A DNA stretch of 64,000 nucleotides from Phycisphaeraceae bacterium (lineage in GTDB: Bacteria > Planctomycetota > Phycisphaerae > Phycisphaerales > UBA1924), in contig JACKHB010000006.1 of assembly GCA_020639195.1 (NCBI GenBank), positions 62,001-126,000 on the forward strand, written 5' to 3'. Position numbers and translations under genes: made by a program. Of the stretch, positions 42,916 through 52,250 are shown one piece after another (the stretch's first letter is position 1; the number at the start of each line of letters is the position of its first letter). Below the pieces are notes generated by a model. That model did no database searches, was not told the origin of the DNA, and saw only the letters and a list, made by a program, of their open reading frames with translations.

Positions 42916-44619
42916 TCACACCACGCGCCGACGCCTCGCGCCGATCACAGCCGCGAAACCGAACAACGCCACGACGGCCGGTCCCGGCACCAGTCGGCCG
43001 TTGAAGGTGTACGTCACCTCGAGCGACGGCCGCAGGAGCGGATTGCCCCACTCGCTGCTGGCGATCTCGATCCCATCATCGTTGCCGCCGATGATCTCAG
43101 GGAGCACGACAAGCCCGAAGTTGGTTGCGCCGCCGGCCCAGAGTTCCAACGCCGCGGTCACGTCCAGCAGCCGCCACCCGTCCCCATCGGGATCGTTGTC
43201 TCCCTCGAGCGTGCCGAGAAACTGGCCGAGGTCATTGCCCGACATCCCATCGTTCAAGGAGTCCCACGTCGAAGACTCCGACCATTCGCGGTTGGCGACG
43301 TAGACGTCAAAGTCCGGGTCGAACAACGGCGTGTCGATGTCCTCGGTGATCCAGAGCCGGAGCGTGGCGCCGTGGATCGTCGCCCCCTGCGGGATCTGTC
43401 CCTCGCCATCCCCGAACAGTCCCTCGAAGCGGAGCAGCCCCTGCGCCCGATAGTCGAACAGGATGTTGTTCTGCGTGTCGTCATCGACGACAATCGTGCC
43501 CTCGTTCCCATGGCTGGTCCCCGAGGCCGACTCCCCCACCCATGTGTCTCGCGTTCCGGCGTAGCCGTTGATCCCCTCCTGGAACACGGCCACGGACCTT
43601 GTGGAGCGATACGCATCGAAGTCCACACCCATGGAAAACTGGCTCTCGTCCGCGGTGTAGTACGAATCCAGCCACGGCGAGTAGCTCCGAAAGTCGATCC
43701 GTTTCGCCCCGACATCGAAGTCCATGATTCGAAGGAACCCCCCGCCCCCCAGATCGTCATCCTGGTAGTCCGCGAGCACCTCATGCACCGGCAGGCCGGC
43801 CAGATTCGTGCTCGTCTGCCGGAATTCCTCGTGAAAGTGCCCGGCATTCACAAGAAAGATGTTCCGATTCGTCCGCACAAACGTCTGGAAGAACTCTTCC
43901 GCGTGGATCCCGCTCGGGTCGTACACGTCCTCGAACGCGTACCAGATGTCCGGGTATCTTCCCGATGGAACCAGGGGCACCCCTCCGAGATAATCCTCGG
44001 CATCCTGCAGGTAGCGGTGCGTCGTCACCATCACCGCCTTGTCGCGATGCCGGTTGATGACGCCCTGCGCCCAGACGAGCTCTTGAACCGGAGTCTCGAC
44101 AGTCAGATGGAGCGCCAGGAACTCGCGACCACCCCCGGAAAAAACCTGCGCGTTGCTCAATCCACTGGGCGAGGCGCCGACGTAGTAGTCCCTCCCGGCG
44201 AACCGCTGGGCCCCGAAGTAATCAAGGTAATTCGTCGGGTCAAACGGCTCGCCCACGTTCCCGGCGATCAGCGCATCGTGGTTGCCCATGGCCGTGCCGT
44301 AGGGCACACCGGCGTTGTCCAGCGTCTGCATGGCCCGGTCGGCGCGCGCCCATTCGTTCAGATCCCGACCATGCTGCACCAGGTCCCCATAGTGCGACAC
44401 AAAGCGGATGCCGCGGGCCTGCCAGCGATCGGCGATCCACGCCGTCTGTGACTCGAAGATCTCCGGATAGCTCTCGCTGTAGCGCTGCGTATCGGGCAGG
44501 CCGATCACCGTGAATCGCTGGTTCTGGGCGCTGACTGTGGGCTGAGCCCACGCACCACCGCCCGTCGCTGCGATCACCGCTCCGCCCGACACCACCGAAG
44601 CAATCCGCATCGAGTCCAT
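42916..44619 (-). CDS. Secreted metallophosphoesterase with DNRLRE domain and PEP-CTERM-like tail
   Basis: A 567-residue exported protein. Signal peptide MDSMRIASVVSGGAVIAATG, ending at GAWA. A calcineurin-like phosphoesterase domain follows: VIGLPDTQRYSESYPEIFES, HYGDLVQHGRDLNEW, GTAMGNHDAL and LVNAGHFHEEF. Residues about 360-540 form a DNRLRE carbohydrate-binding-like beta domain (ATIHGATLRLWITEDID). The C-terminus RLVPGPAVVALFGFAAVIGA plus RRRR is a sorting tail. The GGAGGTGGG site just upstream fixes the ATG at 44619. Divergent from the esterase gene. Substrate unknown, probably surface glycan or nucleotide phosphate. Confidence 0.82.
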   Translation of the reverse strand: MDSMRIASVVSGGAVIAATGGGAWAQPTVSAQNQRFTVIGLPDTQRYSESYPEIFESQTAWIADRWQARGIRFVSHYGDLVQHGRDLNEWARADRAMQTLDNAGVPYGTAMGNHDALIAGNVGEPFDPTNYLDYFGAQRFAGRDYYVGASPSGLSNAQVFSGGGREFLALHLTVETPVQELVWAQGVINRHRDKAVMVTTHRYLQDAEDYLGGVPLVPSGRYPDIWYAFEDVYDPSGIHAEEFFQTFVRTNRNIFLVNAGHFHEEFRQTSTNLAGLPVHEVLADYQDDDLGGGGFLRIMDFDVGAKRIDFRSYSPWLDSYYTADESQFSMGVDFDAYRSTRSVAVFQEGINGYAGTRDTWVGESASGTSHGNEGTIVVDDDTQNNILFDYRAQGLLRFEGLFGDGEGQIPQGATIHGATLRLWITEDIDTPLFDPDFDVYVANREWSESSTWDSLNDGMSGNDLGQFLGTLEGDNDPDGDGWRLLDVTAALELWAGGATNFGLVVLPEIIGGNDDGIEIASSEWGNPLLRPSLEVTYTFNGRLVPGPAVVALFGFAAVIGARRRRVV

Positions 44620-44767
44620 GCCCACCTCCACCACCTCTGCGCGCCCACCGTGGGCAACCTCCACCACGGTACCGAGCCCGCGTCCCCAATCCCGGGCGGA
44701 ATCTCAAAGTTCGCGCGAGGATGCCCATCCGGGTACGCTGGTGTATCCCCGCGCAACTCGGGAGGCT

Positions 44768-46756
44768 ATGACCATGACCCGTACGGCCCTCTCCCATCGA
44801 ATCGCCGTGTTCACGCTCGCCTGCCTGGCGCCCGCGGCCAGCGCCGACGTCACGCTGCCCTCGATCCTCTCCCAGGGCATGGTGCTCCAGCAACAGGCAG
44901 ACGTCACCCTGTGGGGATGGGCCGACCCCGGCGAGCACGTCACGATCCGGGCCTCGTGGAACGAAGGCGCCGCCATCTCCGCTCGAACCGGCGAAGACGG
45001 CCGCTGGACTGCCCAGATCCGCACCCCCGCCGCGGGAGCCGGCCCCCAGACAATCCTGGTCTCCGGCGGCCACAACGACATCCGCCTCGACGACGTCCTG
45101 CTCGGTGAGGTCTGGTTGTGCTCCGGCCAGTCGAACATGGAGTGGCCCCTCGCGGCCTGCCGCCGCTGGTACTCCGAAGAGGACTTCTCCTCCCTGCTCT
45201 CCGAACTCGGACGACTGCCAATCCGCCAGTTCGACGTAGTGAACTCCACGGCTCCATCGCCGAACGAGCGATGCGACGGACGCTGGCTCGCCTCCACCCC
45301 GCAGAATGCACCAGGGATGAGCGCCGTCGCGGTGTTCTTCGCTCGCCACCTGCACGAACGACTCGGCGTCCCGATCGGCCTCGTCAACGCCACGTGGGGC
45401 GGCACGATTTGCGAAGCATGGACCAGCGCCGAGGGCTTGCGAGACTTCCCCGAGTTCACTCCCGCGGTCGAACGCAATCGCCTCGAGTCCCGCGATCCAG
45501 CCTCAGCGATTCGTGCGTACGACGAGGCGCGGGCCGCGTGGTGGAACCACCTGCGCGAGGTCGACCCCGGCAGCCGGGACCAGGCTTGGGCTCAAGCCAA
45601 TTTCGACGACTCCGACTGGCAGACCATGGACCTTCCGGGATTCTGGGAGAGCAAGATCGGAGCCTTCGATGGCGTGGTGTGGTTCCGAAGGACCTATCCC
45701 ACCAATGCGTTTCTCGAGGGCGGCACCCTGGAACTCGGCGCCATCGACGACATGGACACCGTCTGGCTCGATGGAACCCGCGTCGGTGGCCTGGAAGTCA
45801 TGGGCCGATGGCAGGAGACCCGCGCCTACGACCTCCCCCGCTCTGAAGTCAGACTGCACGATCCATCCATCGCCATCCGAGTCGTTGATACCGGCGGCGA
45901 CGGCGGCATCCGATGCGCCCCCGACCTCTTCCGCGTGGTTTCCGCCTCGAATAGCAACCGCGTCACTTTCTCACAGCCCCTGGCGGGCCCGTGGAAGTAC
46001 AAGCTCGGCGCCTCCATGGCCGACCTCGGACCATTCCCACAGGCCCCCCGCGCCAATCCGAACGTCCCCACCGTTCTCTACAACGCCATGATCGCGCCCA
46101 TCGACCGCTTCAAGATCCGCGGAGCCATTTGGTACCAGGGCGAGGCCAATCGCGGCCGTGCCGAGCAGTACCAGAGGCTCCTTCCCGCCATGATCCAGGA
46201 CTGGCGGCGGACCTTCCATGATCCCGAGTTGCCGTTCTATCTCGTCCAGATCGCCCCGTTCGCCTACGGCGGCGATCAGGGCCAGGCCGCGGAAATCCGC
46301 GAAGCTCAATTGCTGACCATGCTCAACGTCCCGCACACCGGCATGGCCGCGATCATGGATCTCGGTGAGACCGGAGACATCCACCCGGTCAACAAGGATC
46401 CCGTCGGCGAACGCCTCGCCCGCTGGGCCCTCAGCCAGACGTACGGCCTCGATGTCGCGTGCCGCTTCCCGCTGGCGACCGGGATCGAACAGCGCGGCCG
46501 CGAACTCGTCGTGCACTTCGATCACGCCGCTGGCCTCCACACCCTCGACGGCGCTCCCCCCGCTCACTTCGAGATCGCCGAAGCACGCGGCGAGTACCAG
46601 CCCGCCTCCGCCCGCATCGAGGCGGACACCGTCGTGCTGTCGAACCCCACCGTGACCGCCCCGGTCCGCGTGCGCTACTGCTGGGGCGCTGCCGACGAGG
46701 GAACACTCGCCAACGAGCACGGCCTCACCGCCTCGAGTTTCAGATTGGAGAAATGA
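44768..46756 (+). CDS. Sialate O-acetylesterase-type SGNH hydrolase
   Basis: A 662-residue exported enzyme. Signal peptide about MTMTRTALSHRIAVFTLACL to PAASA. The SGNH block I reads EVWLCSGQSNMEWPL, with catalytic Ser in GQSN; later GAIWYQGEANRGRAEQYQRL (Asn/Glu block) and LGETGDIHPVNKDPVGERLA with Asp and His. A jelly-roll insert (about 280-410) sits in the middle, as in sialate O-acetylesterase homologues. It probably removes acetyl groups from polysaccharides. ATG with GGGAGG site. Confidence 0.88.
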   Translation: MTMTRTALSHRIAVFTLACLAPAASADVTLPSILSQGMVLQQQADVTLWGWADPGEHVTIRASWNEGAAISARTGEDGRWTAQIRTPAAGAGPQTILVSGGHNDIRLDDVLLGEVWLCSGQSNMEWPLAACRRWYSEEDFSSLLSELGRLPIRQFDVVNSTAPSPNERCDGRWLASTPQNAPGMSAVAVFFARHLHERLGVPIGLVNATWGGTICEAWTSAEGLRDFPEFTPAVERNRLESRDPASAIRAYDEARAAWWNHLREVDPGSRDQAWAQANFDDSDWQTMDLPGFWESKIGAFDGVVWFRRTYPTNAFLEGGTLELGAIDDMDTVWLDGTRVGGLEVMGRWQETRAYDLPRSEVRLHDPSIAIRVVDTGGDGGIRCAPDLFRVVSASNSNRVTFSQPLAGPWKYKLGASMADLGPFPQAPRANPNVPTVLYNAMIAPIDRFKIRGAIWYQGEANRGRAEQYQRLLPAMIQDWRRTFHDPELPFYLVQIAPFAYGGDQGQAAEIREAQLLTMLNVPHTGMAAIMDLGETGDIHPVNKDPVGERLARWALSQTYGLDVACRFPLATGIEQRGRELVVHFDHAAGLHTLDGAPPAHFEIAEARGEYQPASARIEADTVVLSNPTVTAPVRVRYCWGAADEGTLANEHGLTASSFRLEK

Positions 46757-46782
46757 TCGCCGGGCGCCGCCCCGCGCCTGCT

Positions 46783-47748
46783 TCACCAGTCCAGCACGTA
46801 CCCGAAGATCAGCGGCGCCACGATCGACGCATCGGACTCCACGATGAACCGCGGCGTGTCTGCGCTCAGCTTCTCCCACGTGATCTTCTCGTTCGGCACC
46901 GCGCCCGAGTACGACCCGTAGCTCGTCGTGCTGTCGCTGATCTGACAGAAGTACGACCACAGCGGGATGTCCCGCTCCAGGTCCTGCCGCATCATCGGCA
47001 CCGCGCAGATCGGAAAGTCGCCGGCTATTCCTCCCCCGACCTGGAAGAATCCGATGCCCTTCCCGCCGCAATGCTCCACGTACCACTCCGACAGCCGGAT
47101 CATGTAGTCGATGCCGGGGCGCACCGGGTCCGAGCTGGACAGCGTCCCATCCATCACCCGCGCCGCGAAGATATTCCCCAGCGTCGAGTCCTCCCACCCC
47201 GGCACGATCACCGGGATCCCCGCTTCCGCCGCCGCCAGCAGCCAGGAGTTCGACGGATCCGCCTGGTAGTTCGGCTCCAGCTCGCCCGACAGCAGGCTCT
47301 CGACGAAATACTGGTGAGGCAGCTTCCGCTCGCCGGCCTTGTCCGCCGCCTTCCACCTCGCCAGCAGGAACGACTCGATCCGCCGGATCGCCTCTTCCTC
47401 CGGAATGCACGTGTCCGTCACGCGATTCAGGTGCCGATCCAGCAGCGCGACCTCGTCCGACGGGCTGAGTTCCCGCCAGTTGGGCACCCGCACATAGTGC
47501 TCGTGCGCCACGAGATTGAACACGTCCTCCTCGAGGTTCGCTCCGGTGCACGAGATGGCGTGCACCTTGCCTCGCCGGATCATCTCCGCCAGCGAACGCC
47601 CAAGCTCGCCCGTGCTCATCGCGCCGGCCAGCGTCACGAGCATCATCCCGCCCGCGGCGAGGTGAGCGTCATACGCCTCCGCCGCGCCCAGGCACGCCGC
47701 CGCATTGAAGTGCCGGTAATGCGTTCGCATGAACTCTCGAATCTTCAT
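46783..47748 (-). CDS. Deoxyhypusine synthase-like protein
   Basis: A 321-residue protein of the deoxyhypusine synthase family. NAD-binding and active-site features visible: TLAGAMSTGELGRSLAEMIR, SCTGANLEEDVFNLVAH, IPVIVPGWEDSTLGN, FFQVGGGIAGDFPICAVPMM, and ITWEKLSADT where Lys293 lines up with the catalytic Lys of human enzyme (WGKI). Bacteria lack eIF5A, so the protein should use another acceptor; plant homospermidine synthase evolved from this family, so homospermidine or a related polyamine is likely. It is divergent from speA, 128 bp away. GGGAGG upstream of the ATG. Confidence 0.85.
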   Translation of the reverse strand: MKIREFMRTHYRHFNAAACLGAAEAYDAHLAAGGMMLVTLAGAMSTGELGRSLAEMIRRGKVHAISCTGANLEEDVFNLVAHEHYVRVPNWRELSPSDEVALLDRHLNRVTDTCIPEEEAIRRIESFLLARWKAADKAGERKLPHQYFVESLLSGELEPNYQADPSNSWLLAAAEAGIPVIVPGWEDSTLGNIFAARVMDGTLSSSDPVRPGIDYMIRLSEWYVEHCGGKGIGFFQVGGGIAGDFPICAVPMMRQDLERDIPLWSYFCQISDSTTSYGSYSGAVPNEKITWEKLSADTPRFIVESDASIVAPLIFGYVLDW

Positions 47749-47876
47749 CGCCCTGACGCCTCCCGCTCGTGGTCGTCGCGCGGCCAGCGGCCCGCACCCG
47801 CCGCGCGCCCAAAACCCGAGTCTACGCGCCCCTCGGGGGCATTCGTTCGGTGCCTCCCGCGTACAATGTCGCCCTG

Positions 47877-49841
47877 ATGACAACGCACGCCGCCGCTCCC
47901 GCCGTCCCCCCCCTCGACCAGCACCCGTGGTCCGTCCGCGATTCCGCGGACCTCTATCGCGTCGAAGCGTGGGCCAACGGCTATTTCAGGATCAATCAGC
48001 GCGGACACGTCGCCGCGACCCCCGCCCAGGGCATCGAGATCGACCTCCACGACGTCGTCACGGGCCTGCGCGAGCGGGCCATCCACGCCCCGGTCCTGCT
48101 TCGCTTCACCGACATCCTCGCCCACCGCCTCGGGGCGATCCGCGAGGCCTTCGTCTCCGCGATGAAGGAGAACGCCTACCGAGGCGACTATCGCCCCGTC
48201 TATCCCATCAAGGTCAACCAGCAGCACCAGGTCGTCGCCGAACTCGCCGACGTCGGGCACGATCTCGGCTTTGGCCTCGAGGTCGGATCCAAGCCCGAAC
48301 TGCTGGCCGTCATGGCGATGACCACCCCCACGCCCGACCAGCTCATCATCTGCAACGGCTTCAAGGACGCCCGCTACATCGAGGCCGTCATCCTCGCCAC
48401 CAAGCTCGGCCGCTCCATCATCCCCGTCGTCGAGAACGAGCTCGAACTCCGCCTCGTCATCGACTGCGCCAACCGCTACGGCATCCGCCCCAACATCGGC
48501 GTCCGGGCCAAGCTCTCTTCCAGCGGCGACGGCCGCTGGCGCGACTCGGCCGGCTCACGCTCCAAATTCGGCCTGTTCACCTCCGAACTGCTCGACATGG
48601 TCGACACCCTCCGCGAGCACAACCTGCTCGACTGCCTCACGCTGCTGCACTGCCACAACGGCTCCCAGGTGCAGAACATCCGGAACATCAAGGACGCCAT
48701 CACCGAACTCACCCACATCTACGTCGAACTCAAACGCCTCGGCGCCGGGCTCACCACCCTCGACATCGGCGGCGGCCTCGGCGTCGACTACACCGGAGAG
48801 CAGGCCAACCAGTTCTCCTCCATGAACTACACCCTCGAGGAATTCGCCTCCGACGTCGTCTACCGCATCCGCTCGGTCTGCGACACCGCCGAGGTCGAGC
48901 ACCCCACCGTGGTCACCGAGTGCGGCCGCGCCATGGTCGCCTACTCGAGCGTTCTGGTCTTCGACGTTCTGGGCTCCACCGGCCCGCGCCGTTTCCGTCA
49001 GCCGCCGGAAATCGCCCGCTTCCACGAGGGCCCCCTCGAGGACCTTCCTCAGCCGATCATCGACCTCCAGGAGGCCTACAACGACGTCGCCGACAACCGC
49101 CTGCTCGAGTGCTACCACGACGCCCAGCAGGCCCGCGACCAGGCCCTGACGCTCTTCAGCCTCGGATACCTCACCCTGCCCCAGCGAGCCCTGGCCGAGC
49201 GCCTCTTCTGGGCCACCTGCTTCCGCATCCGCGAGGTCCGCGACCGAACCGGCGAGGAGATCGAGGAACTCGCCAGTCTCGACCTCATCCTCTCCGACGT
49301 GTACTTCGCCAACTTCTCGCTGTTCCAATCGCTCCCCGACACCTGGGCGATCGACCAGATGTTCCCGGTGATGCCGATCCACCGCCTCCAGGAAGAGCCG
49401 ACGGTCCAGGCGATCCTTGCCGACATCACCTGCGATTCCGACGGCAAGATCGACCGGTTCATCGCCGACGGCAAGCCCGACAGAACCCTCCGCATGCACG
49501 CGCTCGACGGCAAGCCCTACTACCTCGGGGTCTTCCTTGTCGGCGCCTACCAGGAAACCCTCGGCGACCTCCACAATCTCTTCGGCGACGTCCACGCCGT
49601 CCACATCCGCCTCGAAGACGGCCAATGGTGCATCGAGGACGTCGTCAAGGGCGACACCGCCGGCGAGGTCCTCGCCTACGTCCAGCACGACACCGCCCGC
49701 CTCAAGAGCATGATGCAGCGCGACTGCGAACGCGCCGTTCGCGCCGGCCGCCTGTCCGTGGACGAGGCCCGCGTGCTCACTCGCTTCTACGAGTCCGGCC
49801 TCGACGGTTACACCTATCTCGAACCCCCCGACGCCCCCTAG
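47877..49841 (+). CDS. speA: Biosynthetic arginine decarboxylase
   Basis: A 654-residue PLP enzyme that makes agmatine from arginine. VYPIKVNQQHQVVAEL holds the PLP-binding Lys112; ICNGFKDARYIEAVI, GVRAKLSSSGDGRWRDSAGS, LDIGGGLGVDYTG and VTECGRAMVAYSS follow, in the SpeA order. Length is standard. The ATG is 9 nt after a TACAAT box. First gene of speA-speB-ridA; speB starts 9 bp after its stop. Confidence 0.96.
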   Translation: MTTHAAAPAVPPLDQHPWSVRDSADLYRVEAWANGYFRINQRGHVAATPAQGIEIDLHDVVTGLRERAIHAPVLLRFTDILAHRLGAIREAFVSAMKENAYRGDYRPVYPIKVNQQHQVVAELADVGHDLGFGLEVGSKPELLAVMAMTTPTPDQLIICNGFKDARYIEAVILATKLGRSIIPVVENELELRLVIDCANRYGIRPNIGVRAKLSSSGDGRWRDSAGSRSKFGLFTSELLDMVDTLREHNLLDCLTLLHCHNGSQVQNIRNIKDAITELTHIYVELKRLGAGLTTLDIGGGLGVDYTGEQANQFSSMNYTLEEFASDVVYRIRSVCDTAEVEHPTVVTECGRAMVAYSSVLVFDVLGSTGPRRFRQPPEIARFHEGPLEDLPQPIIDLQEAYNDVADNRLLECYHDAQQARDQALTLFSLGYLTLPQRALAERLFWATCFRIREVRDRTGEEIEELASLDLILSDVYFANFSLFQSLPDTWAIDQMFPVMPIHRLQEEPTVQAILADITCDSDGKIDRFIADGKPDRTLRMHALDGKPYYLGVFLVGAYQETLGDLHNLFGDVHAVHIRLEDGQWCIEDVVKGDTAGEVLAYVQHDTARLKSMMQRDCERAVRAGRLSVDEARVLTRFYESGLDGYTYLEPPDAP

Positions 49842-49850
49842 GACCCACCG

Positions 49851-50738
49851 ATGACATTCAAGGACAAGTTCCACCCCGGCGCGTTCCTCGACCTGCCGGA
49901 CGACATGTGCGACCCCGACGACTCCGCCGTCGCGATCCTTCCCGTTCCCTACGACGCCACCAGCACCTGGCGCAAAGGCGCGGACAAGGGCCCCCTCGCC
50001 ATCGTCGAGGCCTCTAGCCAGGTCGAGTGGTACGACGTCGAGACGGGCCTCGAAGTCTGCCGCCGCGGCATCACCACGCTCCACCCAGTCCTCTTCGAGG
50101 GCCCGCCCGACGCCCTCGCGCGCATCGTCCGCTCTCGCGTCTCCGACCTGCTGGCCGCGCGCAAGCTCCCCGTGCTCCTGGGCGGAGAGCACAGCGTCTC
50201 CATCGGTGCCATCCAGGCCTGCGCCGAGCGCTACTCCGACCTCACGACCCTCCAGATCGACGCCCACGGAGACACCCGCGAGGTCTACCACGACTCGCCG
50301 TACAACCACGCGTGCGTCATGGCCCGCGCCCGCGAGGTCAGCAAGATCCTCCAGGTCGGAATCCGCGCCGTCGAGGCCTCCGAAATGGAGAAGATCGACC
50401 GCGCCCGCTGCGTCTTTGCGCACGAGGTCGCAAGGAGCCGCGACGACTCCTGGATCGACCGCATCGTCGATCACCTCACGCCCCACACCTACCTCACCAT
50501 CGATCTCGACGGGTTCGATCCATCGCTCATTCCCGCCACCGGCACGCCCGAGCCCGGTGGCCTCACCTGGTACCAGGTCCTCACGCTCATCGAGCGCGTC
50601 GCCCACCGCACCACCATCGTCGGCTTCGACGTCGTCGAGCTCTGTCCGCAGGCCGGTGAGCACGCCAGTGCCTTCGTCGCGGCCAAGCTCGTCAACCGCG
50701 TCCTGAGCGTCCTCGACGCCTCCGGTCGATTCGACTGA
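49851..50738 (+). CDS. speB: Agmatinase
   Basis: A 295-residue ureohydrolase. The manganese ligands are in LGGEHSVSIGAI, LQIDAHGDTREVYHDSPYNH and TIDLDGFDPSLIPATGTPEP. It hydrolyses agmatine to putrescine and urea. Agmatinase is preferred over arginase because speA makes agmatine directly upstream. An AGGA site lies before the ATG. Confidence 0.93.
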   Translation: MTFKDKFHPGAFLDLPDDMCDPDDSAVAILPVPYDATSTWRKGADKGPLAIVEASSQVEWYDVETGLEVCRRGITTLHPVLFEGPPDALARIVRSRVSDLLAARKLPVLLGGEHSVSIGAIQACAERYSDLTTLQIDAHGDTREVYHDSPYNHACVMARAREVSKILQVGIRAVEASEMEKIDRARCVFAHEVARSRDDSWIDRIVDHLTPHTYLTIDLDGFDPSLIPATGTPEPGGLTWYQVLTLIERVAHRTTIVGFDVVELCPQAGEHASAFVAAKLVNRVLSVLDASGRFD

Positions 50739-50767
50739 GCCAGCCCGTCCCCGGGGAGAGCACGCCA

Positions 50768-51184
50768 ATGCCCGACTCGATCGAGTCCGCCAGAGCCCCC
50801 GAGCCCGTGGGCGCGTATCCGCACGCGCGACGGGTCGGAAACCTGCTCTTCCTCTCCGGCCTCGGACCTCGCGTCCGCGGCTCGCGCGAGATCCCCGGCG
50901 TCACCATGAACGCCGCCGGCGAGGTCATCGACCACGACATCGCCGCCCAGACCCGCTCGGTCCTGACCAACGTCCGTGCCGTGCTCGAAGAGGCGGGCTC
51001 TTCCTGGGACCGCATCGTCGACGTGACCGTCTTCCTCACCGACATGCGCCGCGATTTCGACGCCTTCAACGCCGTCTATGCCGAGCACTTCACGGCCAAC
51101 CGCCCGACCCGAACGACCGTCGAGGTCGGCGCCCTCCCCACGCCCATCGCCGTCGAACTCAAAGTCATCGCCACGCTGGACTGA
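50768..51184 (+). CDS. RidA-family protein
   Basis: A 138-residue RidA/YjgF-type trimer subunit. FLSGLGPRVRGSREIPG, ITAAQTR-like IAAQTRSVLTNVRAVLEEAG, and RPTRTTVEVGALPTPIAVEL with the Arg that orients the imine. These proteins hydrolyse reactive enamines or imines; here the position after speB suggests an imine made in amine metabolism. GGGGAG site upstream. Exact substrate unknown. Confidence 0.82.
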   Translation: MPDSIESARAPEPVGAYPHARRVGNLLFLSGLGPRVRGSREIPGVTMNAAGEVIDHDIAAQTRSVLTNVRAVLEEAGSSWDRIVDVTVFLTDMRRDFDAFNAVYAEHFTANRPTRTTVEVGALPTPIAVELKVIATLD

Positions 51185-51203
51185 GCCCCCGACGCTCCAG
51201 CCC

Positions 51204-51233
51204 AAAGAAACGGGGCGGGCCAGCGCCCGCCCC
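51204..51233 (-). terminator. Rho-independent terminator of the DUF1579 gene
   Basis: An 8-bp stem, GGGGCGGG at 51212-51219 and CCCGCCCC at 51226-51233, with a T-rich stretch (GTTTCTTT) on the minus strand after it. It lies 29 bp beyond the stop of the minus-strand DUF1579 gene, in the 78-bp gap to ridA. The stem could help end ridA transcripts too, but there is no T run on that side. Confidence 0.7.
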
Positions 51234-51262
51234 GATCACCGATCACTCAAGACCGACAGGAC

Positions 51263-51946
51263 TCAGCGGTCCATGTCGTCCTCGTCGAATTCCTCATCGT
51301 CCCAGTCACCACCATCGGTGCGCTCGAACACCATCTCCATCATCTGGAACTCACCATCGGGCCCGCTCGCCCAGCCCTTGCCGACGTGCCGGTCCTCGTC
51401 GCTGACGTCGATGCTCGAACGAGTCTTGATCGCCTTCTTCGTCAGTGGATCGATGTGCTGGCCGCGGAACGAGAAGCCCTTCACGTCGTCGTAGTCGCCC
51501 TCTTCCGTGTAGATGCCCGTGGACTGGTTGTCCACCCACATCGCCACGTACTTGCCCTTGAGGTTGTCGTAGCCGATCAGGCCATACCCCTCGAATTCGG
51601 TCCCATCGGGCATCTCGCTCGAGACGTGCTCGCCCATGAAGCGGCCATCGAGCAGCCACTCGCGATCAACCGACCCCGGCATCTCCACCCAGTCGGCGTC
51701 CTTGGTCGGCCGCCACTTGAACATGCCCTCCCACGAACCCTCGAAGCAATTGAGCACCTCATGATGCTCGCCGGGCATTCCAGCCTCGGCCATTGCCGCG
51801 AAGTACTCCATCATCTCCTCGTCAGGCTGCACCCACCCCGACACCGCCTTGGCCGGCGTCGCGTCGGGCGCTGACACGCCCATCCTCCCCGCCCCGTACG
51901 CAAGACCCGCGACGACGAACAATCCAACGACATTCGATTTCCGCAT
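51263..51946 (-). CDS. DUF1579-like exported protein
   Basis: A 227-residue protein with an N-terminal hydrophobic stretch (SNVVGLFVVAGLAYGAGRMG) that is either a signal peptide or an anchor. The core LNCFEGSWEGMFKWRP, REWLLDGRFMGEHVSSEM, FEGYGLIGYDNLKGKYVAMW and GDYDDVKGFSFRGQ matches the lipocalin-like DUF1579 family, of unknown ligand. The C-terminus is very acidic (WDDEEFDEDD). An AAGGAG site is 12 nt before the ATG. Confidence 0.7.
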   Translation of the reverse strand: MRKSNVVGLFVVAGLAYGAGRMGVSAPDATPAKAVSGWVQPDEEMMEYFAAMAEAGMPGEHHEVLNCFEGSWEGMFKWRPTKDADWVEMPGSVDREWLLDGRFMGEHVSSEMPDGTEFEGYGLIGYDNLKGKYVAMWVDNQSTGIYTEEGDYDDVKGFSFRGQHIDPLTKKAIKTRSSIDVSDEDRHVGKGWASGPDGEFQMMEMVFERTDGGDWDDEEFDEDDMDR

Positions 51947-52250
51947 GGGTATCCACTCCTTGTGATGGTGCCGCCGCCTCCGCTCGAGTCCGCGGCCTCC
52001 CCCAGCGTAGCGTCCCTTACAAGCCCCGACAAGTACCGCCAGCGCACCACCCTCCGGCGCGCGCGCGCCGGCGCCCCTGTCCATCCCGGATCTTTGAAAA
52101 ACTGCAAGACTTTTTATTCATTGTGCCGCAAGCACTTGCGCCGTCGCTCGCGCGGCACACCCCTCCGGCGCGCGCGCGCCGGCGAAGAACCGGCCCCTCT
52201 GTGGAGGCCCGCGCATTCCGCCCGGTGCCGACCCGAATCGGAGGAACGCC
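51947..52250. repeat. Intergenic region with two copies of a 24-bp GC palindrome
   Basis: This 304-bp gap holds two identical 24-bp copies at 52050-52073 and 52161-52184. Each contains an 18-bp perfect palindrome, CCGGCGCGCGCGCGCCGG. Between them is an A/T-rich stretch (52090-52122, for example TTTGAAAAACTGC and TTTTTATTC), very unlike the surrounding GC-rich DNA, and a GTGCCGC ... GCGGCAC hairpin (52123-52129/52152-52158) around GCAAGCACTTGC. No gene fits. It could be a promoter region, protein-binding site or a mobile-repeat scar. Confidence 0.6.

Noticed and set aside
48555..50768. 737-residue minus-strand open frame opposite speA/speB
   Set aside because: Repetitive Val/Asp/Glu/Gly content is a frame artifact of the speA and speB coding strand.
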